Assembly: GCF_019669965.1 (NCBI RefSeq)
Contig: NZ_AP019781.1
Span: forward strand, 1,054,001 to 1,118,000
DNA: 64,000 nt
Reading direction: 5' to 3'
Source: Methanoculleus chikugoensis
Lineage (GTDB): Archaea > Halobacteriota > Methanomicrobia > Methanomicrobiales > Methanoculleaceae
A model generated the notes under the pieces. It did no database searches, was not told where the DNA came from, and worked only from the letters and a program-made list of their open reading frames with translations. Below, in pieces: positions 25,062 through 32,612 of this stretch (position 1 is the stretch's first letter; each line of letters starts with the position of its first letter). The translations under genes were made by a program, and so were the position numbers.

Positions 25062-25640
25062 TTAGGGGAGTAAGTTGTACGGCTCGACGGCAGGTGGGAC
25101 CGTCTTGTGGATCGGGAAGACGGCACCGGCGGCCGGCTGCAGGTTCACCGAAAATGCCTTGTTTACTCCAGGGTTCGGGACGGCCACCTGGAGTTCGAAC
25201 TGCTCGCCCGGCTCGAGGAGCATGTCGGCTGCACTGTCGTCGGAGTTGTACCGCGCCGTGACTGTCCAGTTGCCAGTACCTAAAGTTGAAGTCGCATTAC
25301 TCTGGTACTGCAGCACATCGTGGTGATCCTCATCCACATATGTGATAACCATCTGCTTGATGTCGATGGCCGTTCCACCGGCAGTGTTCGCAACGGCAAA
25401 CTTGATGGATGTCAACTGCTGATTAGTTTTGTCTCCAATTCCGTAGACGTAGCCGACGATCTCCATGCTGGAGCTTGCCTGGCTTACGCCGGTGTGGACG
25501 ACTTCCTGGCTCTTCTGGGTCGTGAAGAAGCCGGCGCCGAGCACCACGTACGAGAAGACTGCGGCCACGACGATGAAGGCGATCAACACGATCGCCGCCT
25601 CAAGGCCGGTGAATGCATTATCGTTGAATTGTCTCTTCAT
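25062..25640 (-). CDS. Archaellin (FlaB-type filament subunit) 2, 192 aa
   Basis: Major filament protein. The prepilin-like signal ends in NDNA, with the mature N terminus expected at FTGLEAAIVLIAF, the conserved helix that packs in the archaellum core (continuing VVLGAGFFTTQKSQEV). The C-terminal two thirds form the variable outer beta domain with N-x-S/T sequons (for example NATS, NWTV), possible glycosylation sites. The ribosome-binding site GAGGAGGGTGATG is strong. It lies 14 bases downstream of the first archaellin and is nearly identical to it over about the first 55 codons, but quite different beyond. Confidence 0.95.
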   Translation of the reverse strand: MKRQFNDNAFTGLEAAIVLIAFIVVAAVFSYVVLGAGFFTTQKSQEVVHTGVSQASSSMEIVGYVYGIGDKTNQQLTSIKFAVANTAGGTAIDIKQMVITYVDEDHHDVLQYQSNATSTLGTGNWTVTARYNSDDSAADMLLEPGEQFELQVAVPNPGVNKAFSVNLQPAAGAVFPIHKTVPPAVEPYNLLP

Positions 25641-25654
25641 TTACATCACCCTCC

Positions 25655-26233
25655 TCAGTAGACCTCGTAGTAATGACCATCCTCAAGGCTCGGCGGGGCG
25701 TTCCGCTCAAGCGGGTATGCCGCACCCTGGTCGGGCCGGATCTCGACGATGAACTTGTCGTTCACGCCAATTGCTGGTAGGGGCTTCTGAGTGGTACCAT
25801 TAATGGTCACCTTCACGAACTCGAACTTCTCGAGGAGGTTATTCGCGCCCTCTGTAGCATTTACGCCGTCAATATACCATTCTGTGGTGACATTGCTGCT
25901 CGTGTAGGTCTGCTGGTTCGTCTTAGTCGAGACGACGTAGGTCGTTTTGTTCATGTCGATCGGTGACCCGCCGGCCGCCAGCTGAAGATAGAAGGTAATA
26001 TTCGCTACCTTGTTGGTGTCATTTCCCGCTATGACGACGGGCCCCGACACTTCCATGTTCGAGCTCGCCTGAGCCACACCGGTGTGGACGACCTCCTGGC
26101 TCTTCTGTGTCGTGAAGAAACCGGCGCCGAGCACCACGTACGAGAAGACTGCGGCCACGACGATGAAGGCGATCAGGACGATCGCGGCCTCAAGGCCGGT
26201 GAATGCGTCTTCGTTTCTCATCAATTTGCTCAT
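25655..26233 (-). CDS. Archaellin (FlaB-type filament subunit) 1, 192 aa
   Basis: First gene of the archaellin pair. The signal peptide MSKLMRNEDA is followed by the mature core helix FTGLEAAIVLIAFIVVAAVF, identical to that of archaellin 2 and closely similar to Methanospirillum archaellin. The outer domain has several sequons (NTT, NVT, NAT, NGT). AGGAGG at about 26242-26248 gives a strong ribosome-binding site eight bases from the ATG at 26233. Both archaellins have exactly 192 residues but their outer domains have diverged, which suggests distinct positions or surfaces in a two-component filament. Confidence 0.95.
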   Translation of the reverse strand: MSKLMRNEDAFTGLEAAIVLIAFIVVAAVFSYVVLGAGFFTTQKSQEVVHTGVAQASSNMEVSGPVVIAGNDTNKVANITFYLQLAAGGSPIDMNKTTYVVSTKTNQQTYTSSNVTTEWYIDGVNATEGANNLLEKFEFVKVTINGTTQKPLPAIGVNDKFIVEIRPDQGAAYPLERNAPPSLEDGHYYEVY

Positions 26234-26312
26234 GTATCGTTTCCTCCTGTTACCGGAGTCCGAATGAGCGCCTCATCCGGATCAATGCGGTTCTTTTGAG
26301 TATATGCGCAAA

Positions 26313-26328
26313 CCTGTATAAAAAGTTA
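26313..26328 (-). promoter_or_regulatory. TATA promoter of the archaellin genes
   Basis: The minus strand reads AACTTTTTATACAGG (about 26313-26327). A start about 25 bases downstream, near 26292, would leave a leader of about 60 bases carrying the AGGAGG ribosome-binding site. The rest of the 359-base gap (to 26592) holds only the leader of the divergent gene and nothing else I recognise. Confidence 0.6.
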
Positions 26329-26592
26329 TTCAAAATGCCGGGGATTTGAAAATAGCCGGTTTTGATAACGAATACGGATAAAATCCCTTTTATCGCCCAG
26401 CGCCGGCCTCAGGCAAGTATTTGTAGCAGGCGGTACAACGATACCTGTACTGAAAAACCTCGTGATTGGCCGACCCATTCAGGAAACAACGTTTCATTAC
26501 GGGAAATAATCAGCATCTTTCCCGGTGCCGGGGACGGATGGGGGTTCGGCCGCACAGGTTCGTCTCAACCGAAGGGGAGGAATGAACGGGAT

Positions 26593-27264
26593 ATGACGAA
26601 GAAACAGGATTTCATCTACGTCGTTCTGGGAATCGCGGTCGTCCTCGTGATTGCCCTGGTCGTCAAGCCGGCGGCGACCGGCGAGCTGCCGGGATTATGG
26701 GGGGCCGGGGAGCCGGAGCCGACGATAACCCCGGCATGGACGCCCGCGATACCCCCTCAAACTGCGGCGCCGACCCCCACCCCGGTCCCTACCTGGGACG
26801 GGAAGCCGCGACCGATTGGGTTCGTCGACCCGACAACCTACCAGATCCCGGCCGGGGAGAGCCGCCTGAACATGACCTCCCTGCCGGCCGTGGCCGGGCC
26901 CGGCATCACCCGCTGGGTGACCTACGCGACGATCGACGGCCAGTGGTCGGGGACGACCGGGATCGTCCGGGTCCCGTTCCCGATGTGGCGGCTCGACTAC
27001 TCGGATATCACGACCTCAAACGACGAGATCCCGTTCTTCAACTGCCAGGTCATGGATGCCCGGGACCCGAATCGGTTCGTCCGGGTCTTCACCTTCAACT
27101 TCGCCGACTTCCTGGCGGTGAAGGATAAGCCCGATCTCAAGAAGCAACAGTGGGTGAGCATCTTCTACGAGGGTTACCATGACTACTACTTCGTCATCAA
27201 CACCCGGTGCATCGACTCCTACCACTTGAAGATCCAGGTGCCGGAGGAGTATGTGGATACATAA
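26593..27264 (+). CDS. Membrane-anchored extracytoplasmic protein with P/T-rich linker, 223 aa
   Basis: Not recognised as a named family. An N-terminal membrane helix (about 8-25) is preceded by MTKKQ. A Pro/Thr-rich flexible linker follows (about 37-68, with TPAWTP, TPTPVP), then a folded domain of about 150 residues rich in aromatic residues (WVTYATIDGQWSG, FPMWRLDY, VFTFNFADF, GYHDYYFVINT). Such methanogen proteins are usually cell-surface lipoprotein-like or signal-anchor proteins. The ATG at 26593 is chosen because the helix follows directly; the frame upstream is not protein-like. It diverges from the archaellin operon, but any link to it is speculative. Confidence 0.7.
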   Translation: MTKKQDFIYVVLGIAVVLVIALVVKPAATGELPGLWGAGEPEPTITPAWTPAIPPQTAAPTPTPVPTWDGKPRPIGFVDPTTYQIPAGESRLNMTSLPAVAGPGITRWVTYATIDGQWSGTTGIVRVPFPMWRLDYSDITTSNDEIPFFNCQVMDARDPNRFVRVFTFNFADFLAVKDKPDLKKQQWVSIFYEGYHDYYFVINTRCIDSYHLKIQVPEEYVDT

Positions 27265-27363
27265 GACTGGTGCGGTGACAGCCCTTCGCCGGTGCCGGGG
27301 TGGGGCGACCGACGGTGAGGATTGAGATGGACTCCGAAGATCCGGGCTTTGTTGAAGTCTTCC

Positions 27364-27385
27364 CCGGAGGATGAACCTCCTCCGG
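27364..27385. terminator. Inverted repeat downstream of the membrane-anchored protein gene
   Basis: CCGGAGGA, six-base loop, TCCTCCGG: a perfect 8-bp stem about 100 bases after the stop codon. It has no T run, so it may be an RNA stabiliser or binding site rather than a terminator. Confidence 0.35.
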
Positions 27386-27525
27386 ATTACCCATCCCTGG
27401 CCTCCATCGGCAAACCGGGTATTGCCCAGCAGTTGTGGAGAGTATTTCAACCGGTTTGTCCATTCAGAAAGGGAAGTTTACACTGTTAGATGATCGGGCA
27501 TACGAGAGGAATTGAAAAGGAGAGA

Positions 27526-27768
27526 TTACCTTATTGCTTCGATCAACTCATTCCGGGGAATCTCAGTTGCTTTTGAAACTTCGTCGAGTATTGAATAGAA
27601 TGTTCCAACTTTTAGCTCGTTGTGCAGAGGTACGACAACATAAAACGTGTTATCGCCTTTCTGGATAACCATCCGGACATGACTTCCTGTTTGCCGGAGG
27701 TATGTGTAGCCGAGAGATTCGAGGAATTTAATAACTTCAAATCCACTAACAACTGGTCGCCTTGGCAT
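27526..27768 (-). CDS. HicA-type mRNA interferase toxin, 80 aa
   Basis: Small double-stranded-RNA-binding-fold toxin of the HicA/YcfA family. The family hallmarks are present: VIKFLESLGYTYLRQTGSH, with the catalytic histidine in GSHVRM, then VVVPLHNELKVGTFYSIL. The ATG at 27768 gives the normal length of about 80 residues (MPRRPVVSG); longer upstream frames run into the antitoxin gene. It overlaps the 3' end of hicB by 23 bases. Gene order is antitoxin first, the reverse of the best-known hicAB loci. The DNA is visibly richer in A and T than its surroundings, suggesting acquisition. Confidence 0.88.
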   Translation of the reverse strand: MPRRPVVSGFEVIKFLESLGYTYLRQTGSHVRMVIQKGDNTFYVVVPLHNELKVGTFYSILDEVSKATEIPRNELIEAIR

Positions 27769-28042
27769 TGCGATCGACTGTGAATTGGCATTCAAACTGT
27801 TGTGTAAGTGGTTCGGCGTCGGCCTGGTCGAGTTCAAGGATGAAGTCGGGCACAGGTTCGGTCGTAACGGTGATTGTGATCTGTTCTCCCTGTCCGATCT
27901 CGCCTTCGAAATAGAGTTCTGTTGCCTCTATGATATTATCGATAAGTTCGCCAAGAGTTTCTCCCTGGGTGATGATACCGTGATCTGTAGCACGAGCAGT
28001 CCAGCCTCCATCGTAATAGAATATCTTGAATTTGACGAACAT
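27746..28042 (-). CDS. HicB-type antitoxin, 98 aa
   Basis: Partial RNase-H-fold antitoxin. The N terminus (FKIFYYDGGWTARATDHGIITQGETLGELIDNI, read in parts) is the HicB pattern of a beta hairpin, a G-x-x-T-x-G-x-T turn and a helix. No ribbon-helix-helix or HTH DNA-binding domain follows, so autoregulation may be weak or act through the complex. ATG at 28042 is used because GAGGTGA lies five bases upstream; the GTG at 28051 is within that site. The 23-base overlap with hicA implies coupled translation. Confidence 0.85.
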   Translation of the reverse strand: MFVKFKIFYYDGGWTARATDHGIITQGETLGELIDNIIEATELYFEGEIGQGEQITITVTTEPVPDFILELDQADAEPLTQQFECQFTVDRNAKATSC

Positions 28043-28276
28043 GACATTCACCTCGAATCAACTGGATGTATGCGGTTTGGTTTGATAAGCATAGTGCCGA
28101 TACCGGGTCCGGCGCATCGAGGGCGGCTATCACGGTTAGCCGATTTAACACTCTCCATGGGCTTTAACCAGGAGTATTTTCGCATTCCTTGAACCTCGGT
28201 GCTGTAGCGCACCCGCAGGCCTTCGGCAAGGTGATGGTGGCGATGGCGAGGCGGATCGCCGGGAGGAGAACCTGGA

Positions 28277-29128
28277 TTACCGCCCGGCAACCCAGTGCCG
28301 CGCGATGAACTCCCGCACCATCTGCGCCGCCACCGCCGCCGTCTGCCCGGAATCGTTCGGAGCGACCTCCACGTAATCGAACCCCGCGGCGTGCGGCGCG
28401 AGGGCACGCACGACCTCCCGGATCTCGAGCGGCGTCATCCCGAACGGCTCGGGTGTCCCGAGGCCCGGGGTGAGGCAGCAGTCGATCGCGTCGGCGTCTA
28501 TCGAGAGGTAGATCCTCCTCTCCGCGACGTGCTCCCGGACCTCCCGGAGGACGGCGCCGATGCCCCGCTCGCGCACCATATCGGCGGTATAGAGCTGCGT
28601 TCTCTCCGCAGCAATCTCGTACTGCTCGCGATCGCCGCTCCGGGCGCCGATGATGACGACGTCCTCGACCGTTTCAAGGACGCGCCGGGTGACGCACCCG
28701 TGGCTGTAGGGCGTCCCGTCCAGTTCGTCCCGGAGATCCAGGTGCGCGTCGCAGACGACATAGACATCCGGCCGGACGGCCCTGACCGCGCCGACCGTCG
28801 CGGTGTGCTCGCCGCCGAGCATCACCGGCACCTTGCCGTCCCGGACGATATCGGCCGTGACGTCGGCCACCTCTCCGGCGACCTCCTCCGGCAGCCGGGA
28901 GACCGCAAGGTCGCCGAGGTCCGTCACCGGCACCTCGAAGAAGTCTATCCCGGTCGCGGGGTCGTAGGACTCGAAGTTGAACGAGACCTCCCGGATTGCC
29001 CGGGGCCCAAACCGCGTCCCCGGTCGAAACGACGTCGTACCGTCGTAGGGGACGCCGAAGATGGCGTAGCGGGCATCCTCATACGATGCATCTGCATCCG
29101 CAAAATGGAGATGGGCGAGCTCGTGCAT
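28277..29128 (-). CDS. speB: Agmatinase / ureohydrolase family enzyme, 283 aa
   Basis: Manganese ureohydrolase converting agmatine to putrescine and urea, or acting in archaeal hypusine formation. Metal-ligand segments are present in order: GGEHTATVGA, VVCDAHLDLRDELDG and SIDADAIDCC followed by TPGLGTPEP. The ATG at 29128 gives the family length and lies 25 bases after the aIF5A stop codon; upstream starts would overlap aIF5A. In Haloferax an agmatinase-like enzyme is required for aIF5A modification, and the pairing here points to the same link. Bases 28043-28276 between this gene and hicB contain nothing identifiable. Confidence 0.93.
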   Translation of the reverse strand: MHELAHLHFADADASYEDARYAIFGVPYDGTTSFRPGTRFGPRAIREVSFNFESYDPATGIDFFEVPVTDLGDLAVSRLPEEVAGEVADVTADIVRDGKVPVMLGGEHTATVGAVRAVRPDVYVVCDAHLDLRDELDGTPYSHGCVTRRVLETVEDVVIIGARSGDREQYEIAAERTQLYTADMVRERGIGAVLREVREHVAERRIYLSIDADAIDCCLTPGLGTPEPFGMTPLEIREVVRALAPHAAGFDYVEVAPNDSGQTAAVAAQMVREFIARHWVAGR

Positions 29129-29153
29129 GCCCGTTTTCGTAAGCCAGAAAAGG

Positions 29154-29531
29154 TCACTCAAGTTTCTTCTTGCCCAGGGATGAGATATACGGGATCTCCT
29201 TACCCGGCTCAAGGCCGGCGACCTGCTCCTCGGTCAGATTGAGCTCGAACATCTCGAAGTCCTTGACGTCCATGAGTTGGACGGTCGTGCCGGCGATCGA
29301 GATGACCTGCGCCATCTTCCGCTCCACTACGGGCACGTAGGTCTTTGCCGAGACCGGCTGGACGATCGAGCGCTTGACGCCGTCGAAGATGCCGATACAG
29401 TCGATTCGAGACTTCGCCGCTCCGTGCTTTCCCGGCTTGGAGATGGCGATGGCGACAATCCTGCAAGGCTCATCATCTACAACGACGTAGCGTCCCTCTT
29501 TCAGTTTCCCAACTTCTGTCTGTTCCTTCAT
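29154..29531 (-). CDS. Translation initiation/elongation factor aIF5A, 125 aa
   Basis: Promotes peptide-bond formation at difficult sequences such as polyproline. The hypusination loop SKPGKHGAAK is at residues 31-40, with K35 as the modified lysine. An N-terminal SH3-like domain and a C-terminal OB domain (KMAQVISIAGTTVQLMD) make the standard 125-130 residues. It is the first gene of the aIF5A-agmatinase pair and is divergent from the phosphatase/NAD kinase pair, with an 89-base shared upstream region containing TATA-like AT-rich sequence (around 29575-29590). Confidence 0.97.
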   Translation of the reverse strand: MKEQTEVGKLKEGRYVVVDDEPCRIVAIAISKPGKHGAAKSRIDCIGIFDGVKRSIVQPVSAKTYVPVVERKMAQVISIAGTTVQLMDVKDFEMFELNLTEEQVAGLEPGKEIPYISSLGKKKLE

Positions 29532-29620
29532 ATTGTCTCACTCAACAAACGCGTGATTAATGTATCTGGATTGCAGTACATAAATACACCGTAGAATTGG
29601 GGACGGGACGAGGAGATTTG

Positions 29621-30397
29621 ATGGAGTTTATCCGGGCATGTGATGACGTGGCGGGGGCTGTCCGTGATGCCGTGGCCGGCATGGCCGGAACGCCTGAGGC
29701 AGGGGCGTACGTCAGGATGGGCGCGGACGGCACGCCCACCAAGAAGATCGACCAGGTCGCAGAGGATCTCATCGTGGACTACTTCACGTGCCACCCCTTC
29801 TGCCGGCGCCTGATCAGCGAAGAACTCGGGTGCGCCGAGATGGACGGGGAGAGCGGCACCATCTTCCTCGACCCGGTTGACGGCACCTACAACGCCGTGG
29901 TCGGGATCCCGTTCTACGCCCTCTCCATCGCGTATGCAAAGGATGGGGTCGTGCAGGCGGGCTATGTCCAGAACCTCGCCACCGGCGAGACGTTCTGCGC
30001 CGTCCGGGGACGGGGCGCCTGTCTCGACGGGCGGCCTATCCGCGTCTCGGAGGTATCGCTCCTCGAAGAGAGCGCCATGAGCGTCTACGGCCGGAAGTTC
30101 GACCCGACGCGTGTCCAGATGATCGGCCGGAAGATCCGGCGGTGGCGCCTCCTCGGTGCATCGGCGCTCGAGCTCTGCTACGTCGGGTGCGGCCGTATCG
30201 ACGGCTTCATCGACGTGCGGGGGACGCTCCGGGTCACCGATGCGGCGGCGGGGATGCTGATCTGCGAGGAGGCCGGGGGGACGGTCTCCGATCTCGAAGG
30301 GAATGCCCTTGTCTTCCCTGAAGAGGTCTCCGTCGGGCGCAGTCTCGTCGCCACGAACAGCACCCTGCACAACAAAGTTATTGAGTACCTGAGGTGA
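29621..30397 (+). CDS. Inositol-monophosphatase-family phosphatase (FBPase IV / NADP phosphatase-like), 258 aa
   Basis: Lithium-sensitive phosphatase superfamily member. Metal site: E67-E68 and D84-P-V-D87-G-T89 (DPVDGTYN), with a later aspartate in RVTDAAAG. Archaeal members act on fructose-1,6-bisphosphate and inositol-1-phosphate, and the domain fused to NAD kinase in Methanocaldococcus dephosphorylates NADP. Its neighbour seven bases downstream is NAD kinase, which favours a role in NADP balance here. Start ATG 29621 is supported by GAGGAG five bases upstream; an upstream TTG would add eight residues without that support. Confidence 0.88.
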   Translation: MEFIRACDDVAGAVRDAVAGMAGTPEAGAYVRMGADGTPTKKIDQVAEDLIVDYFTCHPFCRRLISEELGCAEMDGESGTIFLDPVDGTYNAVVGIPFYALSIAYAKDGVVQAGYVQNLATGETFCAVRGRGACLDGRPIRVSEVSLLEESAMSVYGRKFDPTRVQMIGRKIRRWRLLGASALELCYVGCGRIDGFIDVRGTLRVTDAAAGMLICEEAGGTVSDLEGNALVFPEEVSVGRSLVATNSTLHNKVIEYLR

Positions 30398-30404
30398 ACC
30401 GCGC

Positions 30405-31217
30405 ATGAAGATTGTCCTTGTATCGCGTATCGATGAGGCGGATGCGCTCTGCTACACCGCGTCGCTCGCCCGGGAACTCGAAGACCTGGGGCACGACGTT
30501 ACGTTCGAGAAAGGCACGGCGGAACACCTCGGAGAAGAGGGCGTTCCGTTCGAGGAGATCGGCGGCGACCTGGTCGTGGTCGTCGGCGGTGACGGATCGG
30601 TTCTCCTCACCGTCCACCAGATGAAGAAGCAGGTTCCGGTTCTCGGGATCAACTGGGGCGAGGTAGGATTCCTCGCGGACCTGGAACCCGACGAAGCAGG
30701 AGCGTTCTTCGCCACCCACACGGATGGGTTCCGTGTCGAGAGCCGGATGCGGGTCAGCCTCTCCGTCAACGGGCAACTGCTCGGCGACGCCCTCAACGAG
30801 GGGCTCGTCGTCACCGACCGTCCGGCGAAGATGCTCAGGTTCGGCGTCTACGCCGACGGAACGCCCGCGGAGCGGTTCCGGGCCGACGGTCTGCTCGTAT
30901 CGACCCCGACCGGTTCGACCGCCTACGCCATGAGCGCGGGAGGGCCGATCGTCGACCCGCAGATAGAGGGGTTCCTCCTCGTGCCGCTCGCGCCGTATAT
31001 GCTCTCGTCCCGCCCCCATCTCATCAGCACCCAGAGGACGCTTGAGATAACCCTCGAGACCGAGAAACCGGCGCATCTTGTCATCGACGGGCAGAGCACG
31101 TTCGAGCTCGCAAAAGAGTCAACGCTCACGGTCAAAAAGTCGGATCAGCCTGCGCTCTTCGTCCATACGGGCAAGCCCTTCTTCGAGAAGGTGAACCATA
31201 AATTGCGCAATCTCTGA
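30405..31217 (+). CDS. nadK: NAD kinase, 270 aa
   Basis: ATP-dependent phosphorylation of NAD to NADP. The GGDGS motif is at residues 61-65, the NE-type segment LNEGLVVTDRP follows near 125, and the TPTGSTAYAMSAGGPIV signature is complete. The length is usual for archaeal NadK. It begins seven bases after the phosphatase gene, and the two are clearly one operon. Expected to be cytosolic and oligomeric. Confidence 0.95.
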   Translation: MKIVLVSRIDEADALCYTASLARELEDLGHDVTFEKGTAEHLGEEGVPFEEIGGDLVVVVGGDGSVLLTVHQMKKQVPVLGINWGEVGFLADLEPDEAGAFFATHTDGFRVESRMRVSLSVNGQLLGDALNEGLVVTDRPAKMLRFGVYADGTPAERFRADGLLVSTPTGSTAYAMSAGGPIVDPQIEGFLLVPLAPYMLSSRPHLISTQRTLEITLETEKPAHLVIDGQSTFELAKESTLTVKKSDQPALFVHTGKPFFEKVNHKLRNL

Positions 31218-31290
31218 CCCTGCCGATACCTCGAACAGAGATTTTATGAGTGACCGCGGGGACTATCTCCACAGAGGAGTGAGCACGATT

Positions 31291-32007
31291 ATGGAAGACC
31301 AGATGCGCATGGAGATCCCCTACGCGGAGATCGCAGAGACGCTCAAGACTGCCCTCAACCTTCGGGGCTCACCGGTCGCGGTGAAACTCGCAAAGAATCC
31401 CGACGGCATCCCCGAAGGGGTCGGGCCGATCGAGGAGACGGTTCGTCATTGCCAGATGATCAGCAGGGCGCGGTTGGGCGGCGAGATCTTCTACGCGACC
31501 GCCGACAAACACGTCTGCATGGGGGGCGCCTGGGCGCTCGGGCTGAAGGAACTCACGCCGAGCCTTCGCACGGGAGAGTTCTACTATAAACTCGGCAAGT
31601 TCGAGAGCTGGGCCGCCTGCATGCGGACGATCCAGCAGGTGCCGCACGTCCCGGAACTCGAGACCTACGCGACCGTCTACGCGCCGCTTGAGAAGACGCC
31701 GTTCGACCCGCATGTCGTCGTCGTCGTCGCCGAGCCCCGGGGGATGCTGAAACTCGCGCAGACGACGCTCTATCTGCTTGGAGGGCGGATCGGGTCCACG
31801 ATGTCGGGGATCCAGTCGGTCTGTGCGGATGCGACCGCGCTGCCCTATCTCTCCGGTAAGATCAACTACTCGCTCGGGTGCGACGGTTCGCGCCGGTTCT
31901 CGGGGATCGAGGACAACGAACTCGTCATGGGCATTCCTGCCGAGTTCCTTCCCGAGTTTGCCCGGGCGCTTCCGGTCGTCACCGCCGCACCCGGGTCGGT
32001 GAAGTAA
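31291..32007 (+). CDS. DUF169 family protein, 238 aa
   Basis: Conserved protein family common in methanogens; function not established. Family features seen are the SPVAVKLAKNPDGIP region, conserved cysteines and histidines around HCQMISRARLGG and HVCMGGAWALG, and the ..GMLKLAQTTLYL segment. The conserved Cys residues suggest metal or cluster binding, but that is unproven. The ATG at 31291 gives the normal length; an upstream ATG at 31246 would add 15 poorly conserved residues. It lies 73 bases after NAD kinase, so it may or may not share that transcript. Confidence 0.8.
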   Translation: MEDQMRMEIPYAEIAETLKTALNLRGSPVAVKLAKNPDGIPEGVGPIEETVRHCQMISRARLGGEIFYATADKHVCMGGAWALGLKELTPSLRTGEFYYKLGKFESWAACMRTIQQVPHVPELETYATVYAPLEKTPFDPHVVVVVAEPRGMLKLAQTTLYLLGGRIGSTMSGIQSVCADATALPYLSGKINYSLGCDGSRRFSGIEDNELVMGIPAEFLPEFARALPVVTAAPGSVK

Positions 32008-32123
32008 TAGAGCATCCCGCACCAATTTTTCCGGCACACTCCCCATCGAGGGGCTGTTCCGGGGTACAAGGCTTATCTCTCCGGCAGGTCAACTATTCAG
32101 CAGGTGGTTTTTTGCAGGTATCT

Positions 32124-32612
32124 ATGAAGCTCGAGATGAGGGACCGACCCGGACAACTGGTTGCAGCCCTCCAGCCGATCTCGGCCGTCGGGGGAAATAT
32201 CATCGCGGTTATCCACCAGAGGGAGGCCCCGGCGGCTACGGAGGCGCTGGACGTCCAGATCGTGCTGGAACTCCCCGAGGGGCGTCTTTCGAGGCTCCTT
32301 GAACTGCTCCGCGAGCAGGGCGTCAACGTCGTGCGTATCGACGAGGAACGGCTCCTCTATGAATGCACGCTGATCATGATCGGGCACCTGATGCACACGG
32401 ATCTCTCCGACACGGTCGGCCGGATCGACACGACCGGCTCGGCCGAGGTGACGGAGCTCTCTCTCGTCATGCCGGCGATCAGTTCCCCGTCTTCGGCCCG
32501 CATCACCATCCGTTCGACCACCCGGACGGAGATGAAGAAAGCGATCCGGATCCTGCGCAGCGTTGCGGAGCAGAAGAACCTCCTCATCATCGAGCCCCTG
32601 GAGGATGCATGA
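32124..32612 (+). CDS. ACT-domain regulatory protein, 162 aa
   Basis: Two tandem ACT-like units are visible: one at the N terminus (KLEMRDRPGQLVAALQPIS, then GGNIIAVIHQRE) and a second half beginning around residue 80 (CTLIMIGHLMHTDLSDTVGRI). ACT domains bind amino acids allosterically. The stop codon overlaps the start of homoserine dehydrogenase (ATGA), so it is very likely a stand-alone allosteric subunit or regulator of that enzyme, sensing threonine, methionine or a similar product. ATG at 32124 follows CAGGTA; a TTG at 32112 with CAGGTGG upstream is a credible alternative start. Confidence 0.85.
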   Translation: MKLEMRDRPGQLVAALQPISAVGGNIIAVIHQREAPAATEALDVQIVLELPEGRLSRLLELLREQGVNVVRIDEERLLYECTLIMIGHLMHTDLSDTVGRIDTTGSAEVTELSLVMPAISSPSSARITIRSTTRTEMKKAIRILRSVAEQKNLLIIEPLEDA

